DNA of 64,000 bases from JBDOQU01 sp039839375 (GTDB taxonomy: Bacteria > Pseudomonadota > Alphaproteobacteria > DSM-16000 > Inquilinaceae), in the NCBI RefSeq assembly GCF_039839375.1, contig NZ_JBDOQU010000015.1:1-64000 (forward strand). The letters are read 5' to 3'. Each line of letters starts with the position of its first letter. Positions within the stretch are counted from its first letter, which is position 1. Made by a program: the position numbers and the translations under genes. Under the pieces are notes generated by a model, which made no database searches, was not told the origin of the DNA, and saw only the letters and a program-made list of their open reading frames with translations. Positions 25,248 through 33,270 of this stretch are shown one piece after another.

Positions 25248-25784
25248 ATAGCCAGAGGACCCCAAAACGCTCCCCCGACCCGCGAAGGGCCCCGGGTGAA
25301 CCGTGAGATCGACGTGCCATCCGTCCGCCTGGTGGGCGCGGATGGCGAGATGATCGGCGTCGTGCATATCCGCGACGCGCTGCGCGCGGCGGAGGACGCC
25401 GCCCTGGACCTGGTGGAGGTCTCGCCGAACGCCGACCCGCCGGTCTGCAAGATCCTGGACTACGGCAAATACAAGTACGAAGCCCAGAAGAAGAAGAACG
25501 AAGCGCGCAAGAAGCAGAAGGTCATCGATGTCAAGGAGATAAAGCTCCGCCCGAACATCGACGACAACGACTATCAGGTAAAGATGCGGAACGCGCGCCG
25601 CTTCATCGAAGAGGGCGACAAGGTGAAGGTCACCTTGCGGTTCAGGGGGCGCGAGATGGCGCACCAGGAGTTGGGCATGAACGTCCTTGTCCGCGTCCGC
25701 GACGAGCTGGAAGAGATGGCCAAGGTCGAGCAGATGCCCAAGATGGAAGGCCGGCAGATGATCATGGTCCTGACGCCGCGTTAA
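25248..25784 (+). CDS. infC: translation initiation factor IF-3, ATA start codon
   Basis: IF-3 prevents premature 50S joining and checks start codons. ATA at 25248 is preceded by a perfect AGGAGG (25236-25241) with a six-base spacer. In frame it gives ARGPQNAPPTREGPRVNREI, the usual alphaproteobacterial IF-3 N-terminus. A GTG at 25296 would delete these residues and has no Shine-Dalgarno. The N-domain (VRLVGADGEMIGVVHIRDAL) and C-domain (KEIKLRPNIDDNDYQVK, RFRGREMAHQELG) are complete. A rare non-AUG start is the known basis of IF-3 autoregulation in enterics. A strong terminator follows. Confidence 0.93.
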   Translation: MARGPQNAPPTREGPRVNREIDVPSVRLVGADGEMIGVVHIRDALRAAEDAALDLVEVSPNADPPVCKILDYGKYKYEAQKKKNEARKKQKVIDVKEIKLRPNIDDNDYQVKMRNARRFIEEGDKVKVTLRFRGREMAHQELGMNVLVRVRDELEEMAKVEQMPKMEGRQMIMVLTPR

Positions 25785-25822
25785 GATGTGGGGCTGAGGC
25801 GTCGGCCGATGGCCGGAGACGA

Positions 25823-25849
25823 GGCCCGCGCTTGACCCGCGGGCCTTTT
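25823..25849 (+). terminator. intrinsic terminator after infC
   Basis: GGCCCGCG at 25823-25830 pairs perfectly with CGCGGGCC at 25838-25845 around a seven-base loop, followed by TTTT at 25846-25849. It is placed 39 bases after the infC stop. Confidence 0.85.
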
Positions 25850-25916
25850 CCCTATTTGGCTGTTGGCTTTCCGCCCTTTTGGACCCAAATCTCCTGCAAG
25901 ATCGTTTTGCCTGAAG

Positions 25917-26567
25917 ATGCGATACCAGATGACACTCCTCGACATTCGACGCCGCGCGGGAGCCGCCGCCCTGATCGCCGGCGCCGCGCTTTTCCCCGCC
26001 GCGGTCTACGCCCAGCAGCAGCCGGCGGAGGACGCGCCGGCCGGCGGCGCGACGGACGAAGCGGCCGAGGCGACGGAGTCGCCCCCTCCGCAAGAGGAGG
26101 CGGAATGGTCTATCCTGATCGTGGGATCGGACCCGAGCCTGTCGGAGGAGGAGTTCAACCAGTCGGTGATCCGCGACCTGCCGGAACGGCTGCTCGATCC
26201 GGAGACGAACTTCACCAACTCATCGGCTTACCTGCCCGAGAACGACTACCGGCTGGTGATGGTCTTCCATGGGACCGAGGAGGTGGACCGAGGGGCGCTC
26301 TGCACCTTGCAGCAGGACACGCCGGAGGCGCTGGAGACCGCGCCGCCGAGATTCGACGATCTGCGCCAGTCCACCTATGTCACCGCCGCCTTCTGCGAGG
26401 GGGATGAGGCGCTGCGCACCTCCGACAGTTCCATGACGGGAATCGTGGAGCCCGGCTCCACCTCCTTCAAATTCATGGTCCGCGACGCCGTCCAGCAGCT
26501 TTTCCCCGACGGCTACGAAATGGTCCCCCAACCGGAAACCAACATCGCCCCGGCGATAGTGGAGTAG
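25917..26567 (+). CDS. secreted acidic hypothetical protein
   Basis: I do not recognise the family by name. A signal peptide (IRRRAGAAALIAGAALFPAAVYAQ) is followed by a Gln/Pro/Glu-rich low-complexity linker. A globular domain follows, beginning WSILIVGSDPSLSEEEFNQS, with two cysteines near the ALCTLQ and AAFCEGD positions that may pair. The C-terminus is acidic. ATG at 25917 is used; ATG at 25929 is equally possible and neither has a strong Shine-Dalgarno. It is probably periplasmic. It lies directly before the convergent repeats facing the DUF1207 gene. Confidence 0.72.
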   Translation: MRYQMTLLDIRRRAGAAALIAGAALFPAAVYAQQQPAEDAPAGGATDEAAEATESPPPQEEAEWSILIVGSDPSLSEEEFNQSVIRDLPERLLDPETNFTNSSAYLPENDYRLVMVFHGTEEVDRGALCTLQQDTPEALETAPPRFDDLRQSTYVTAAFCEGDEALRTSDSSMTGIVEPGSTSFKFMVRDAVQQLFPDGYEMVPQPETNIAPAIVE

Positions 26568-26587
26568 GACGCGCCCCACCTCCTCAT

Positions 26588-26641
26588 GGTGAGCCTGTCG
26601 AACCATGTGGGGCACGTACCTTTCGACAGGCTCAAGGTGGG
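26588..26641. repeat. repeat family C, intact hairpin copy
   Basis: GAGCCTGTCGAA and TTCGACAGGCTC form a perfect 12-bp inverted repeat around CCATGTGGGGCACGTACC. It begins about 20 bases after the stop of the secreted-protein gene and is followed by a family A element. Confidence 0.88.
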
Positions 26642-26661
26642 GAAGAAACGCGCAATCTCCC

Positions 26662-26818
26662 CGCCAAAACGTCATGCCGGACTCCGATCCCGCCAAAACG
26701 TCATGCCGGACTCCGATCCGGCATCCATGCGGCGTCGATGGCGGCTGAGGCCGCGCCCGTCTTGCCCCGCCGGCGAAGCGGCAACGGCCTATGGATTCCC
26801 GATCAAGTCGGGAATGAC
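26662..26818 (+). repeat. repeat family A with a 29-bp tandem duplication
   Basis: A 29-base block (CGCCAAAACGTCATGCCGG then ACTCCGATCC) is repeated exactly head to tail at 26662-26690 and 26691-26719. The rest of a family A unit follows, ending ATTCCCGATCAAGTCGGGAATGACCA. Confidence 0.85.
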
Positions 26819-26838
26819 CAACCAAGATAAAAACCTCA

Positions 26839-26892
26839 TGGTGAGCCTGTCGAACCATGTAGGGCACGCACCTTTCGACAGGCTCAAGGTGA
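26839..26892. repeat. repeat family C, second intact copy
   Basis: This copy has the same 12-bp arms (GAGCCTGTCGAA/TTCGACAGGCTC) as the copy 251 bases upstream and is again followed by AAACGCGCA and a family A element. It is therefore part of a duplicated C-plus-A composite. Confidence 0.88.
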
Positions 26893-26921
26893 GAAAGAAA
26901 CGCGCATTTTCCCGCCAAAAA

Positions 26922-27153
26922 CGTCATGCCGGCCCCCGATCCGGCATCCATACGGCGTCCGGTCTTCTCCGCCGGTGAAGCGGCGGCGGCCCATGGATTC
27001 CCGAACAAGTCGGGAATGTCCAATAAAAACAATGTCATGCTGGACTTGATCCAGCATCCATGCGGTGTCGATGAAGGTCAGGACCGCGCCAGTTCTTCGC
27101 CGCCAGTGAAACTGGCGACGACCCATGGATTCCGGATCAAGTCCGGAATGACG
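26922..27153 (+). repeat. repeat family A, two tandem units
   Basis: Unit 1 (26922-27020) has GTCATGCCGGCCCCCGATCC and ends ATTCCCGAACAAGTCGGGAAT. Unit 2 (27034-27153) has CATGCTGGACTTGATCCAGC and ends ATTCCGGATCAAGTCCGGAA. They lie immediately downstream of the DUF1207 stop codon, read from the other strand. Confidence 0.88.
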
Positions 27154-27182
27154 AATTGAGGAAAGGTTTTCGCCCTCTCGCC

Positions 27183-28394
27183 TCAGTCGAAATAGACGTG
27201 GAGGCCCAGGCCGAAATATTCCAGGTCGCGTTCGTAGAACTGACCGTTGGGGTTGCGGCCGTTATAGTATTCGGCGGTGATCTGGACGGTCTGGCTGGTG
27301 AGGCGGGAGTTTTCGATCTGGAAGCCGGCGCGGAGCGCGATGTCGGTGTTCCATTCGTTCTCCTCCCGCCATTGCAGGTCGGCCGCCGCGATCGGGCGCA
27401 GCGTGTCGGAGATCAGTTCGCTGCCGCGCCATTCGACGCCGGCCTGGGTCATCCACGGCTCCAGCTCCGCCGGCTCCCGGTGGAACAGGTACCCGCCGCC
27501 GCCATAGACCCGCCAGCTCTCGTTGATGTCGTAGGAGAGGATCGTGTCGATCGCCTCATAGCTGACATTGACGCGGTTCTCGCCGTCGACCTCCTCCCGC
27601 AGCAGATATTCGTCGCCCAGATGGGAGCTCTGGTGATAGATGCGGCTGGTCGAGGAGAAGTTGCCGCGCCGGTAGTTGAACGGGATGCCGACCCAGTAAT
27701 CGGCGTTGATCAGGTCCGCGCTGTCGCTGGCGAGGTCGAAGACTGCGAACACGCCGGCCTGAAAGCCGATCTCCCACTGCCCGCCCAGCCCTTCGCTGCG
27801 ATAGAGGGAGAAGGTCTCCCCGAAGCTGGTGGCGCCGGCATGCTCCACGTCCGGATCGTTGGTGTAATACTGGTAGGATGCCGAGAAGTGAGGCCAGCGC
27901 CGATCCGCCAGCAGCGGGTCGAACAGGGTCGACCGGGCGAGGATCTGGGGTTCCTGCACGTCCACGGTCGCCGCCGCGCCGGAGGCCAGCGGAACGGGCG
28001 TCACCGGCTCCGGCGTCGGGGCCGCTTCCCCCGCCACCACGGCCGGCGCTTCGGCCCCTTCGCCTTCCTCCTTGATCAGCTGCGTCTCCGCCTCCACCAC
28101 CATCACGTGGCTGACGCCGGGGATGGTTCCGATCGCCTGCTGGAGGCGGGGAACCTCACGGGCGTCCAGAAGTGGTGCCGTCACCCGGACCACGCCGCTG
28201 TCGACCACGACGGCCGCATTGGGAAGCTGGAATTCGCGGGCAAGAATGGCCGCCGCGTAGCCGGTGATGAAGCTGTCGTCAGGCGCCTGTCCCGGAATTG
28301 CCTGGGCATGGGCAAGGCCCGTCCAGCCGGCGAGCAGCAGCGGCGTTGCATAGAGAAGACCACGCGCGCGGCGTCCGGCGGAACCAACAGACAT
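27183..28394 (-). CDS. BON-domain plus DUF1207 outer-membrane protein
   Basis: A signal peptide (residues 1-31, ending GLAHA) is followed by a BON-like domain (ITGYAAAILAREFQLPNAAV through LQQAIGTIPGVSHVMVVEAE, about 40-105). An Ala/Pro/Glu linker leads to a C-terminal DUF1207 domain of about 240 residues starting LFDPLLADRRWPHFSASYQ. It is rich in alternating beta-strand aromatic patterns and ends in aromatic FD, as outer-membrane barrels do. Function is unknown. The start at 28394 has CAGGAG nine bases upstream, and a longer frame is discarded. Its 3' end faces the large repeat block. Confidence 0.85.
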   Translation of the reverse strand: MSVGSAGRRARGLLYATPLLLAGWTGLAHAQAIPGQAPDDSFITGYAAAILAREFQLPNAAVVVDSGVVRVTAPLLDAREVPRLQQAIGTIPGVSHVMVVEAETQLIKEEGEGAEAPAVVAGEAAPTPEPVTPVPLASGAAATVDVQEPQILARSTLFDPLLADRRWPHFSASYQYYTNDPDVEHAGATSFGETFSLYRSEGLGGQWEIGFQAGVFAVFDLASDSADLINADYWVGIPFNYRRGNFSSTSRIYHQSSHLGDEYLLREEVDGENRVNVSYEAIDTILSYDINESWRVYGGGGYLFHREPAELEPWMTQAGVEWRGSELISDTLRPIAAADLQWREENEWNTDIALRAGFQIENSRLTSQTVQITAEYYNGRNPNGQFYERDLEYFGLGLHVYFD

Positions 28395-28498
28395 CGACCA
28401 ACTCTCCTGAAAGACCTTTTGGGGGCGACGACCCCCGCATACCATATCCTGGCTGCCTTGGTCGCCGGAGAACCCGTCGGAAATATGACCGCATTAGG

Positions 28499-28533
28499 AA
28501 AAAGCCGGCCCCCGCGCGAGGAAGCCGGCTTTT
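28499..28533 (-). terminator. intrinsic terminator after clpB
   Basis: AAAAAGCCGGC at 28499-28509 pairs with GCCGGCTTTT at 28524-28533. On the minus strand the GC stem is followed by a five-T run, 23 bases after the clpB stop. It also lies upstream of the DUF1207 gene, insulating it. Confidence 0.88.
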
Positions 28534-28555
28534 CCGGAGATGATGGGAGGCCGCC

Positions 28556-31159
28556 CTACTCGGCGGCGTCCGCCAGCCGGCCCTCGATCAGCAGGCCGAC
28601 ATCGCCGGCCGTCACCTCGACCTTCTGGCCGTCGACGATCTCCCCTTCCAGGATGCGCGTCGCCAGCGGGTTCTGGAGCGCCCGCTGGATGACCCGCTTC
28701 AGCGGCCGCGCGCCATAGGCGGGGTCGTAGCCGGCATCCGCCAGCCAGGCCTTCGCGCCCGCATCCAGGTCCAGTTCGATATCCCGGTCGGCCAGCAGCT
28801 TCCGCAGCCGCTGGAGCTGGATGTCGACGATCCCCGTCATGTCCTCACGGGTCAGCCGGCCGAACACGATCATCTCATCCAGCCGGTTGAGGAATTCCGG
28901 CCGGAAATGGTCGCGCGCGGCCTTCAGCACCTTCTCCCGCGCCAGGATTGCCGCCTGCTCGCTCTCTTCCGCCGGGGCGGAGGCCAGATATTCCGACCCC
29001 AGGTTGGAAGTCATGACGATGAGCGTGTTGCGAAAATCCACCGTCCGCCCCTGCCCGTCCGTCAGACGCCCGTCGTCGAGCACCTGGAGCAGGACGTTGA
29101 AGACGTCCGGATGGGCCTTCTCCACCTCGTCGAACAGCACGACCTGATAGGGCCGGCGGCGCACCGCTTCGGTCAGCGCCCCGCCTTCGTCATAGCCGAC
29201 ATAGCCGGGAGGCGCGCCGATCAGCCGGGCGACGGAATGCTTCTCCATGTATTCCGACATATCGATGCGGACCATCGCGCTTTCGTCGTCGAACAGGAAT
29301 TCCGCCAGCGCCTTCGTCAGCTCCGTCTTGCCGACGCCGGTCGGCCCCAGGAACAGGAAGGAGCCGATGGGCCGGTTGGGGTCCTGCAGGCCGGCGCGGG
29401 CGCGGCGGACGGCGTTGGCGACGGCGGTCACCGCCTCCCCCTGCCCGACCACGCGGGATTGCAGCTTCTGCTCCATCTGCAGAAGCTTCTCCCGTTCGCC
29501 CTCCAGCATCTTGTCCACCGGGATGCCGGTCCAGCGGGAGACGACGGCCGCGATGTCGTCCGACCGCACCTCCTCCTTCAGCATCTGGCCGCCGACGACG
29601 CCGTCGGCTTCGGACAGGCGGCGCTCCAGTTCCGGGATCACGCCGTAGGTCAGTTCACCGGCGCGCGCCCAGTTGCCGCCGCGCTGCGCCTGTTCCAGCT
29701 CCACCCGGGCGTGGTCGAGCTGCTCCTTCAGCTTCTGGGAGGAGCTGAGCTTCTCCTTCTCCGCCCGCCAGGCGGCGGTCAGCTCCGCCGATTTCTGCTC
29801 AAGCTCCGACAGTTCGGTTTCGAGCCGGTCCAGCCGCTCCTTGGAACCCGGATCGGATTCCTTCTTCAGCGCCTCCCGCTCGATCTTGAGCTGGATGATG
29901 CGGCGGTCCAGCTCATCGATCGATTCGGGCTTGGAATCGACCTCCATGCGCAGGCGCGACGCGGCCTCATCGATCAGGTCGATGGCCTTGTCGGGCAGGA
30001 ACCGGTCGGTGATGTAGCGGTGCGACAGGGTCGCGGAGGACACGATCGCGGCGTCGGTGATGCGGACGCCGTGATGCAGCTCGTACTTCTCCTTCAGGCC
30101 GCGGAGGATGGAGATCGTGTCCTCCACCGTCGGTTCGGAAACGAAGACCGGCTGGAAGCGCCGGGCCAGCGCCGCGTCCTTCTCCACATGCTTGCGGTAT
30201 TCGTCCAGCGTCGTCGCGCCGACGCAATGCAGTTCGCCCCGCGCCAGCGCCGGCTTCAGCATGTTGGACGCATCCATCGCGCCGTCGGCCTTGCCCGCGC
30301 CGACCAGCGTGTGCATCTCGTCGATGAAGAGGACGATCTCTCCGGCCGCGGACTGGACCTCCTGGAGGACGGCCTTCAGCCGTTCCTCGAACTCTCCCCG
30401 GAACTTGGCGCCCGCGATCAGCGCGCCGAGGTCGAGCGCCAGCAGGCGCTTGTTGCGCAGGCCTTCCGGCACATCGCCATTGACGATGCGCTGGGCCAGC
30501 CCCTCCACGATCGCGGTCTTGCCGACGCCGGGCTCGCCGATCAGCACGGGGTTGTTCTTGGTCCGGCGGGACAGGACCTGGATGGTCCGCCTGATCTCCT
30601 CATCCCGGCCGATCACCGGATCCAGCTTGCCGTCGCGCGCCGCTTCGGTCAGGTCGCGGGCGTATTTGTTCAGCGCGTCGAAATTGGCTTCGGCGTTGGC
30701 GCTATCGGCGGTGCGGCCCTTGCGGATGTCGTTGACCACGCCGTTCAGCTTCTGCGCCGTCGCGCCCGCCTCCGACAGCGCCTTGGCGGCCGGCGTGCCC
30801 TGGGCGAGCGCCAGCGCGATCAGCAGCCTTTCGACCGTGACGAACTGGTCCTTGGCCTTGGTCGCCTGCTCCTCCGCGTTCTCGAAGACGCGGCTCAGTT
30901 CCCGGCTGAGATAGACCTGCGACGCGCCGGAGCCTTCGACCTTCGGTAGCTTGCCGAGCGCGGCGTCGGTCGCGGTGAGAACGGCCTTGGCGTCTCCGCC
31001 GGCCGTGATGATGAGATTGGCCGCCATCCCTTCCTGATCGTCCAGCAGAACTTTCAGGAGGTGTTCGGGCGTCAATTGCTGATGGCCCTCGCGAAGGGCC
31101 AGTGTCTGCGCCGCCTGGACGAAGCCGCGACTGCGCTCTGTGAATTTCTCGAAATTCAT
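28556..31159 (-). CDS. clpB: ATP-dependent disaggregase ClpB
   Basis: Hexameric Hsp104-type AAA+ protein that rescues aggregated proteins with DnaK. The 867-aa product has the N-domain (MNFEKFTERSRGFVQAAQ), NBD1 with Walker A GEPGVGKT, the long coiled-coil M-domain (about 400-530, with EREALKKESDPGSKERLDR) that distinguishes ClpB from ClpA/ClpC, and NBD2 with GPTGVGKTEL. Start at 31159 was chosen over an upstream ATG because homology begins at MNFEKF. A heat-shock promoter is expected but not identified. It is monocistronic and followed by a strong terminator. Confidence 0.97.
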   Translation of the reverse strand: MNFEKFTERSRGFVQAAQTLALREGHQQLTPEHLLKVLLDDQEGMAANLIITAGGDAKAVLTATDAALGKLPKVEGSGASQVYLSRELSRVFENAEEQATKAKDQFVTVERLLIALALAQGTPAAKALSEAGATAQKLNGVVNDIRKGRTADSANAEANFDALNKYARDLTEAARDGKLDPVIGRDEEIRRTIQVLSRRTKNNPVLIGEPGVGKTAIVEGLAQRIVNGDVPEGLRNKRLLALDLGALIAGAKFRGEFEERLKAVLQEVQSAAGEIVLFIDEMHTLVGAGKADGAMDASNMLKPALARGELHCVGATTLDEYRKHVEKDAALARRFQPVFVSEPTVEDTISILRGLKEKYELHHGVRITDAAIVSSATLSHRYITDRFLPDKAIDLIDEAASRLRMEVDSKPESIDELDRRIIQLKIEREALKKESDPGSKERLDRLETELSELEQKSAELTAAWRAEKEKLSSSQKLKEQLDHARVELEQAQRGGNWARAGELTYGVIPELERRLSEADGVVGGQMLKEEVRSDDIAAVVSRWTGIPVDKMLEGEREKLLQMEQKLQSRVVGQGEAVTAVANAVRRARAGLQDPNRPIGSFLFLGPTGVGKTELTKALAEFLFDDESAMVRIDMSEYMEKHSVARLIGAPPGYVGYDEGGALTEAVRRRPYQVVLFDEVEKAHPDVFNVLLQVLDDGRLTDGQGRTVDFRNTLIVMTSNLGSEYLASAPAEESEQAAILAREKVLKAARDHFRPEFLNRLDEMIVFGRLTREDMTGIVDIQLQRLRKLLADRDIELDLDAGAKAWLADAGYDPAYGARPLKRVIQRALQNPLATRILEGEIVDGQKVEVTAGDVGLLIEGRLADAAE

Positions 31160-31346
31160 GGGGTTTTTAACTCCGCTTACCGGCGTCACCGCCCTTTAGA
31201 ATAGGCACGGCGCAGCCTTGATCCACGAGATGTGCGATCCGGGAGGATGCCGCTTCCTATATGGCCCCCGGACAAACCGGGCTCAAGAGCACGGGGAGGA
31301 AGGGGTTCGATTGACAGCGTCCGGCGCGTCACCCCATAAGGCTTGG

Positions 31347-32111
31347 ATGAACGCGCAGATCGCCGCCATCCATTATTATCCGGTCAAGGGGCTGAGCACC
31401 CAGCCGCTCGACTCCACGGTCCTGACGCCGGGCGAGGGGCTGCCGAACGACCGACGGTTCGCGATTGCCCACGGGGCCAGCCGGTTCGACCCTTCCCAGC
31501 CGGAATGGCAGCCCAAGCGGCAATTCCTGATGCTGATGCAGAATGAGCGGCTGGCGGCGCTGACGACGCGCTTCGATCCGGAATCGACGATGCTGACTGT
31601 CGAGCGGGACGGCAAGCCGGTGGCGCGCGGCAATCTGGAAACCCAGATCGGCCGCGACCTCATCAACCAGTTCTTCGCCGCCTATATGGGGCGGGAGGCG
31701 CTGGGCGCGCCGAAGCTGGTCGAGGCGCCGGGCATCATGTTCTCCGACACGCGGGAGAATTTCGTCTCGCTCATCAACCTCGCCTCGCTCAAGGACCTCG
31801 AACGGGTGGTGCGCCGGCCGATAGACCCGCGCCGCTTCCGCGGCAATCTGCTGGTCGAGAGGCTGCCGGCCTGGGGGGAATTCGATCTGGTCGGTCAGGA
31901 GCTGTCGATCGGCGATGCGCGGCTGGTCGTGCGGGAGCGCATCGGCCGGTGCGCCGCGACGAATGTCGACCCCGACAGCGGCGCGCGCGACCTGAATATC
32001 CCGAAATCGCTGCTGACCGGCTACGGCCATGCCGATTGCGGGATCTATGCGGAGGTGATCGAGGGCGGCAGGATCAGCGTCGCCGATCCGATCGTGGCGG
32101 TTCCGGCCTGA
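31347..32111 (+). CDS. MOSC domain-containing protein
   Basis: The 254-aa protein has an N-terminal MOSC beta-barrel (IAAIHYYPVKGLSTQPLD) and a C-terminal MOSC domain with FRGNLLVE near 170 and the conserved cysteine motif RIGRCAATNVDPDSG near 200. MOSC proteins bind Moco or handle sulfur from the Moco sulfurase family; mARC-like reduction of N-hydroxylated compounds is one possibility. This fits the Moco genes elsewhere in the window. ATG 31347 gives the family start. A TTG at 31311 has a stronger Shine-Dalgarno (GGAGGAAGGGG) and would add 12 residues. Confidence 0.88.
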   Translation: MNAQIAAIHYYPVKGLSTQPLDSTVLTPGEGLPNDRRFAIAHGASRFDPSQPEWQPKRQFLMLMQNERLAALTTRFDPESTMLTVERDGKPVARGNLETQIGRDLINQFFAAYMGREALGAPKLVEAPGIMFSDTRENFVSLINLASLKDLERVVRRPIDPRRFRGNLLVERLPAWGEFDLVGQELSIGDARLVVRERIGRCAATNVDPDSGARDLNIPKSLLTGYGHADCGIYAEVIEGGRISVADPIVAVPA

Positions 32112-32121
32112 CGATCCCCCG

Positions 32122-33147
32122 ATGATGCGCCTGGCCCCCACTCTGTTCGCCCTGCTGACGGTGGCCGCCTGCGCGGGCGGGGAAAGGCCGGCGGAGATGA
32201 TCCGGACAATCCATCCCGACTACGCCGCCGACCGCCATATCGCCGAGGCGCTGCCCGCGCTGCGGAACAGTTGCGGGATAATGGCGGAGCGGCAGGGCGC
32301 GGCGTGGCGGCCGGTCTGCGCCGCGCTGGCCGACCTTCCCGAGGACGACGAGGCCGTCCGCGCCTTCCTGGACCGCTGGCTGGTCGCCGTGCCGGTGACG
32401 GCGGCGGATGGCGGCCGGGACGGGCTGTTCACCGGTTACTACGTCCCCGGCCTGCGCGGATCGTGGCAGCCGACGGCGACGTACCGCTACCCGCTCTATG
32501 CCCCGCCGGGAGGGTCCGGCGCGCTGCCGACGCGGGCGGAGATCGAGGACGGTGCGCTGGAGGGGCGTGGGCTGGAGATATTGTGGCTGGACAATCCCGT
32601 CGACCGGTTCTTCCTGCACATCCAGGGATCGGGCCGGGTGGAGATGGCGGATGGGTCGACGGTCGGCGTGGGCTTCGCCGGGCGCAACGGCCACCCCTAT
32701 TTCGCCGTCGGCCGCGCGCTGATCGATTGGGGGGAGGCGACGCCGGAGACGATGTCGATGGCGTTCATCCGCGACTGGATGGAAGCCAACCCGGCACACG
32801 CGCAGGACCTCATGAACCTGAACCAGTCCTACATCTTCTTCGAAGCCCATCCCGACACCGGCGCGACCGGCGCGCTGGGCGTCCCGCTGACGCCCGGCCG
32901 GTCGCTCGCCGTCGACCCGGACCACATCCCGCTGGGCACGCCGCTATGGGTGGAGCTGGACTCCGTGCCGGCGGCGAACGGCATGGGGTCGCTCAGCCGG
33001 CTGATGGTCGCGCAGGACACCGGCAGCGCAATCCAGGGCGCGGTCAGGGGCGATGTCTTCTGGGGCTATGGGAAAGAGGCCGGCGCGATAGCCGGGGCAA
33101 TGCGGTCGGAGGGGCGGTATTGGGTGCTGAGGCCGAAGAACCAATAA
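32122..33147 (+). CDS. mltA: membrane-bound lytic murein transglycosylase A
   Basis: A lipoprotein that cleaves peptidoglycan glycan strands with formation of 1,6-anhydromuropeptides. The lipobox is LTVAAC with the modified cysteine at about residue 17. The MltA barrel domain contains GLFTGYYVPGLRGS and FFLHIQGSGRVE. The 3D domain supplies the catalytic aspartate region (DTGSAIQGAVRGDVFWG near 293-309). It follows the MOSC gene by ten bases, suggesting one transcript. A family B repeat begins right after its stop. Confidence 0.95.
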   Translation: MMRLAPTLFALLTVAACAGGERPAEMIRTIHPDYAADRHIAEALPALRNSCGIMAERQGAAWRPVCAALADLPEDDEAVRAFLDRWLVAVPVTAADGGRDGLFTGYYVPGLRGSWQPTATYRYPLYAPPGGSGALPTRAEIEDGALEGRGLEILWLDNPVDRFFLHIQGSGRVEMADGSTVGVGFAGRNGHPYFAVGRALIDWGEATPETMSMAFIRDWMEANPAHAQDLMNLNQSYIFFEAHPDTGATGALGVPLTPGRSLAVDPDHIPLGTPLWVELDSVPAANGMGSLSRLMVAQDTGSAIQGAVRGDVFWGYGKEAGAIAGAMRSEGRYWVLRPKNQ

Positions 33148-33148
33148 G

Positions 33149-33256
33149 CCCCTCACCCTCCCAATCGCTACGCGATCGGGTCCCTCCCTCTCCCCTGAGG
33201 GGCGAGGGGTGAAATTGGTAGCCCTCTCCCCGTTGGGGAGAGGGTTGGGTGAGGGG
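33149..33256. repeat. repeat family B, copy 2 (inverted)
   Basis: Relative to copy 1 it is inverted: it starts CCCCTCACCCTCCC and ends GTTGGGTGAGGGG. Inner hairpins are ATCGCTACGCGAT and CCTCTCCCCGTTGGGGAGAGG. It fills the junction between convergent mltA and the DUF4167 gene. Confidence 0.85.
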
Positions 33257-33270
33257 TGCTTGTTGGTTGG

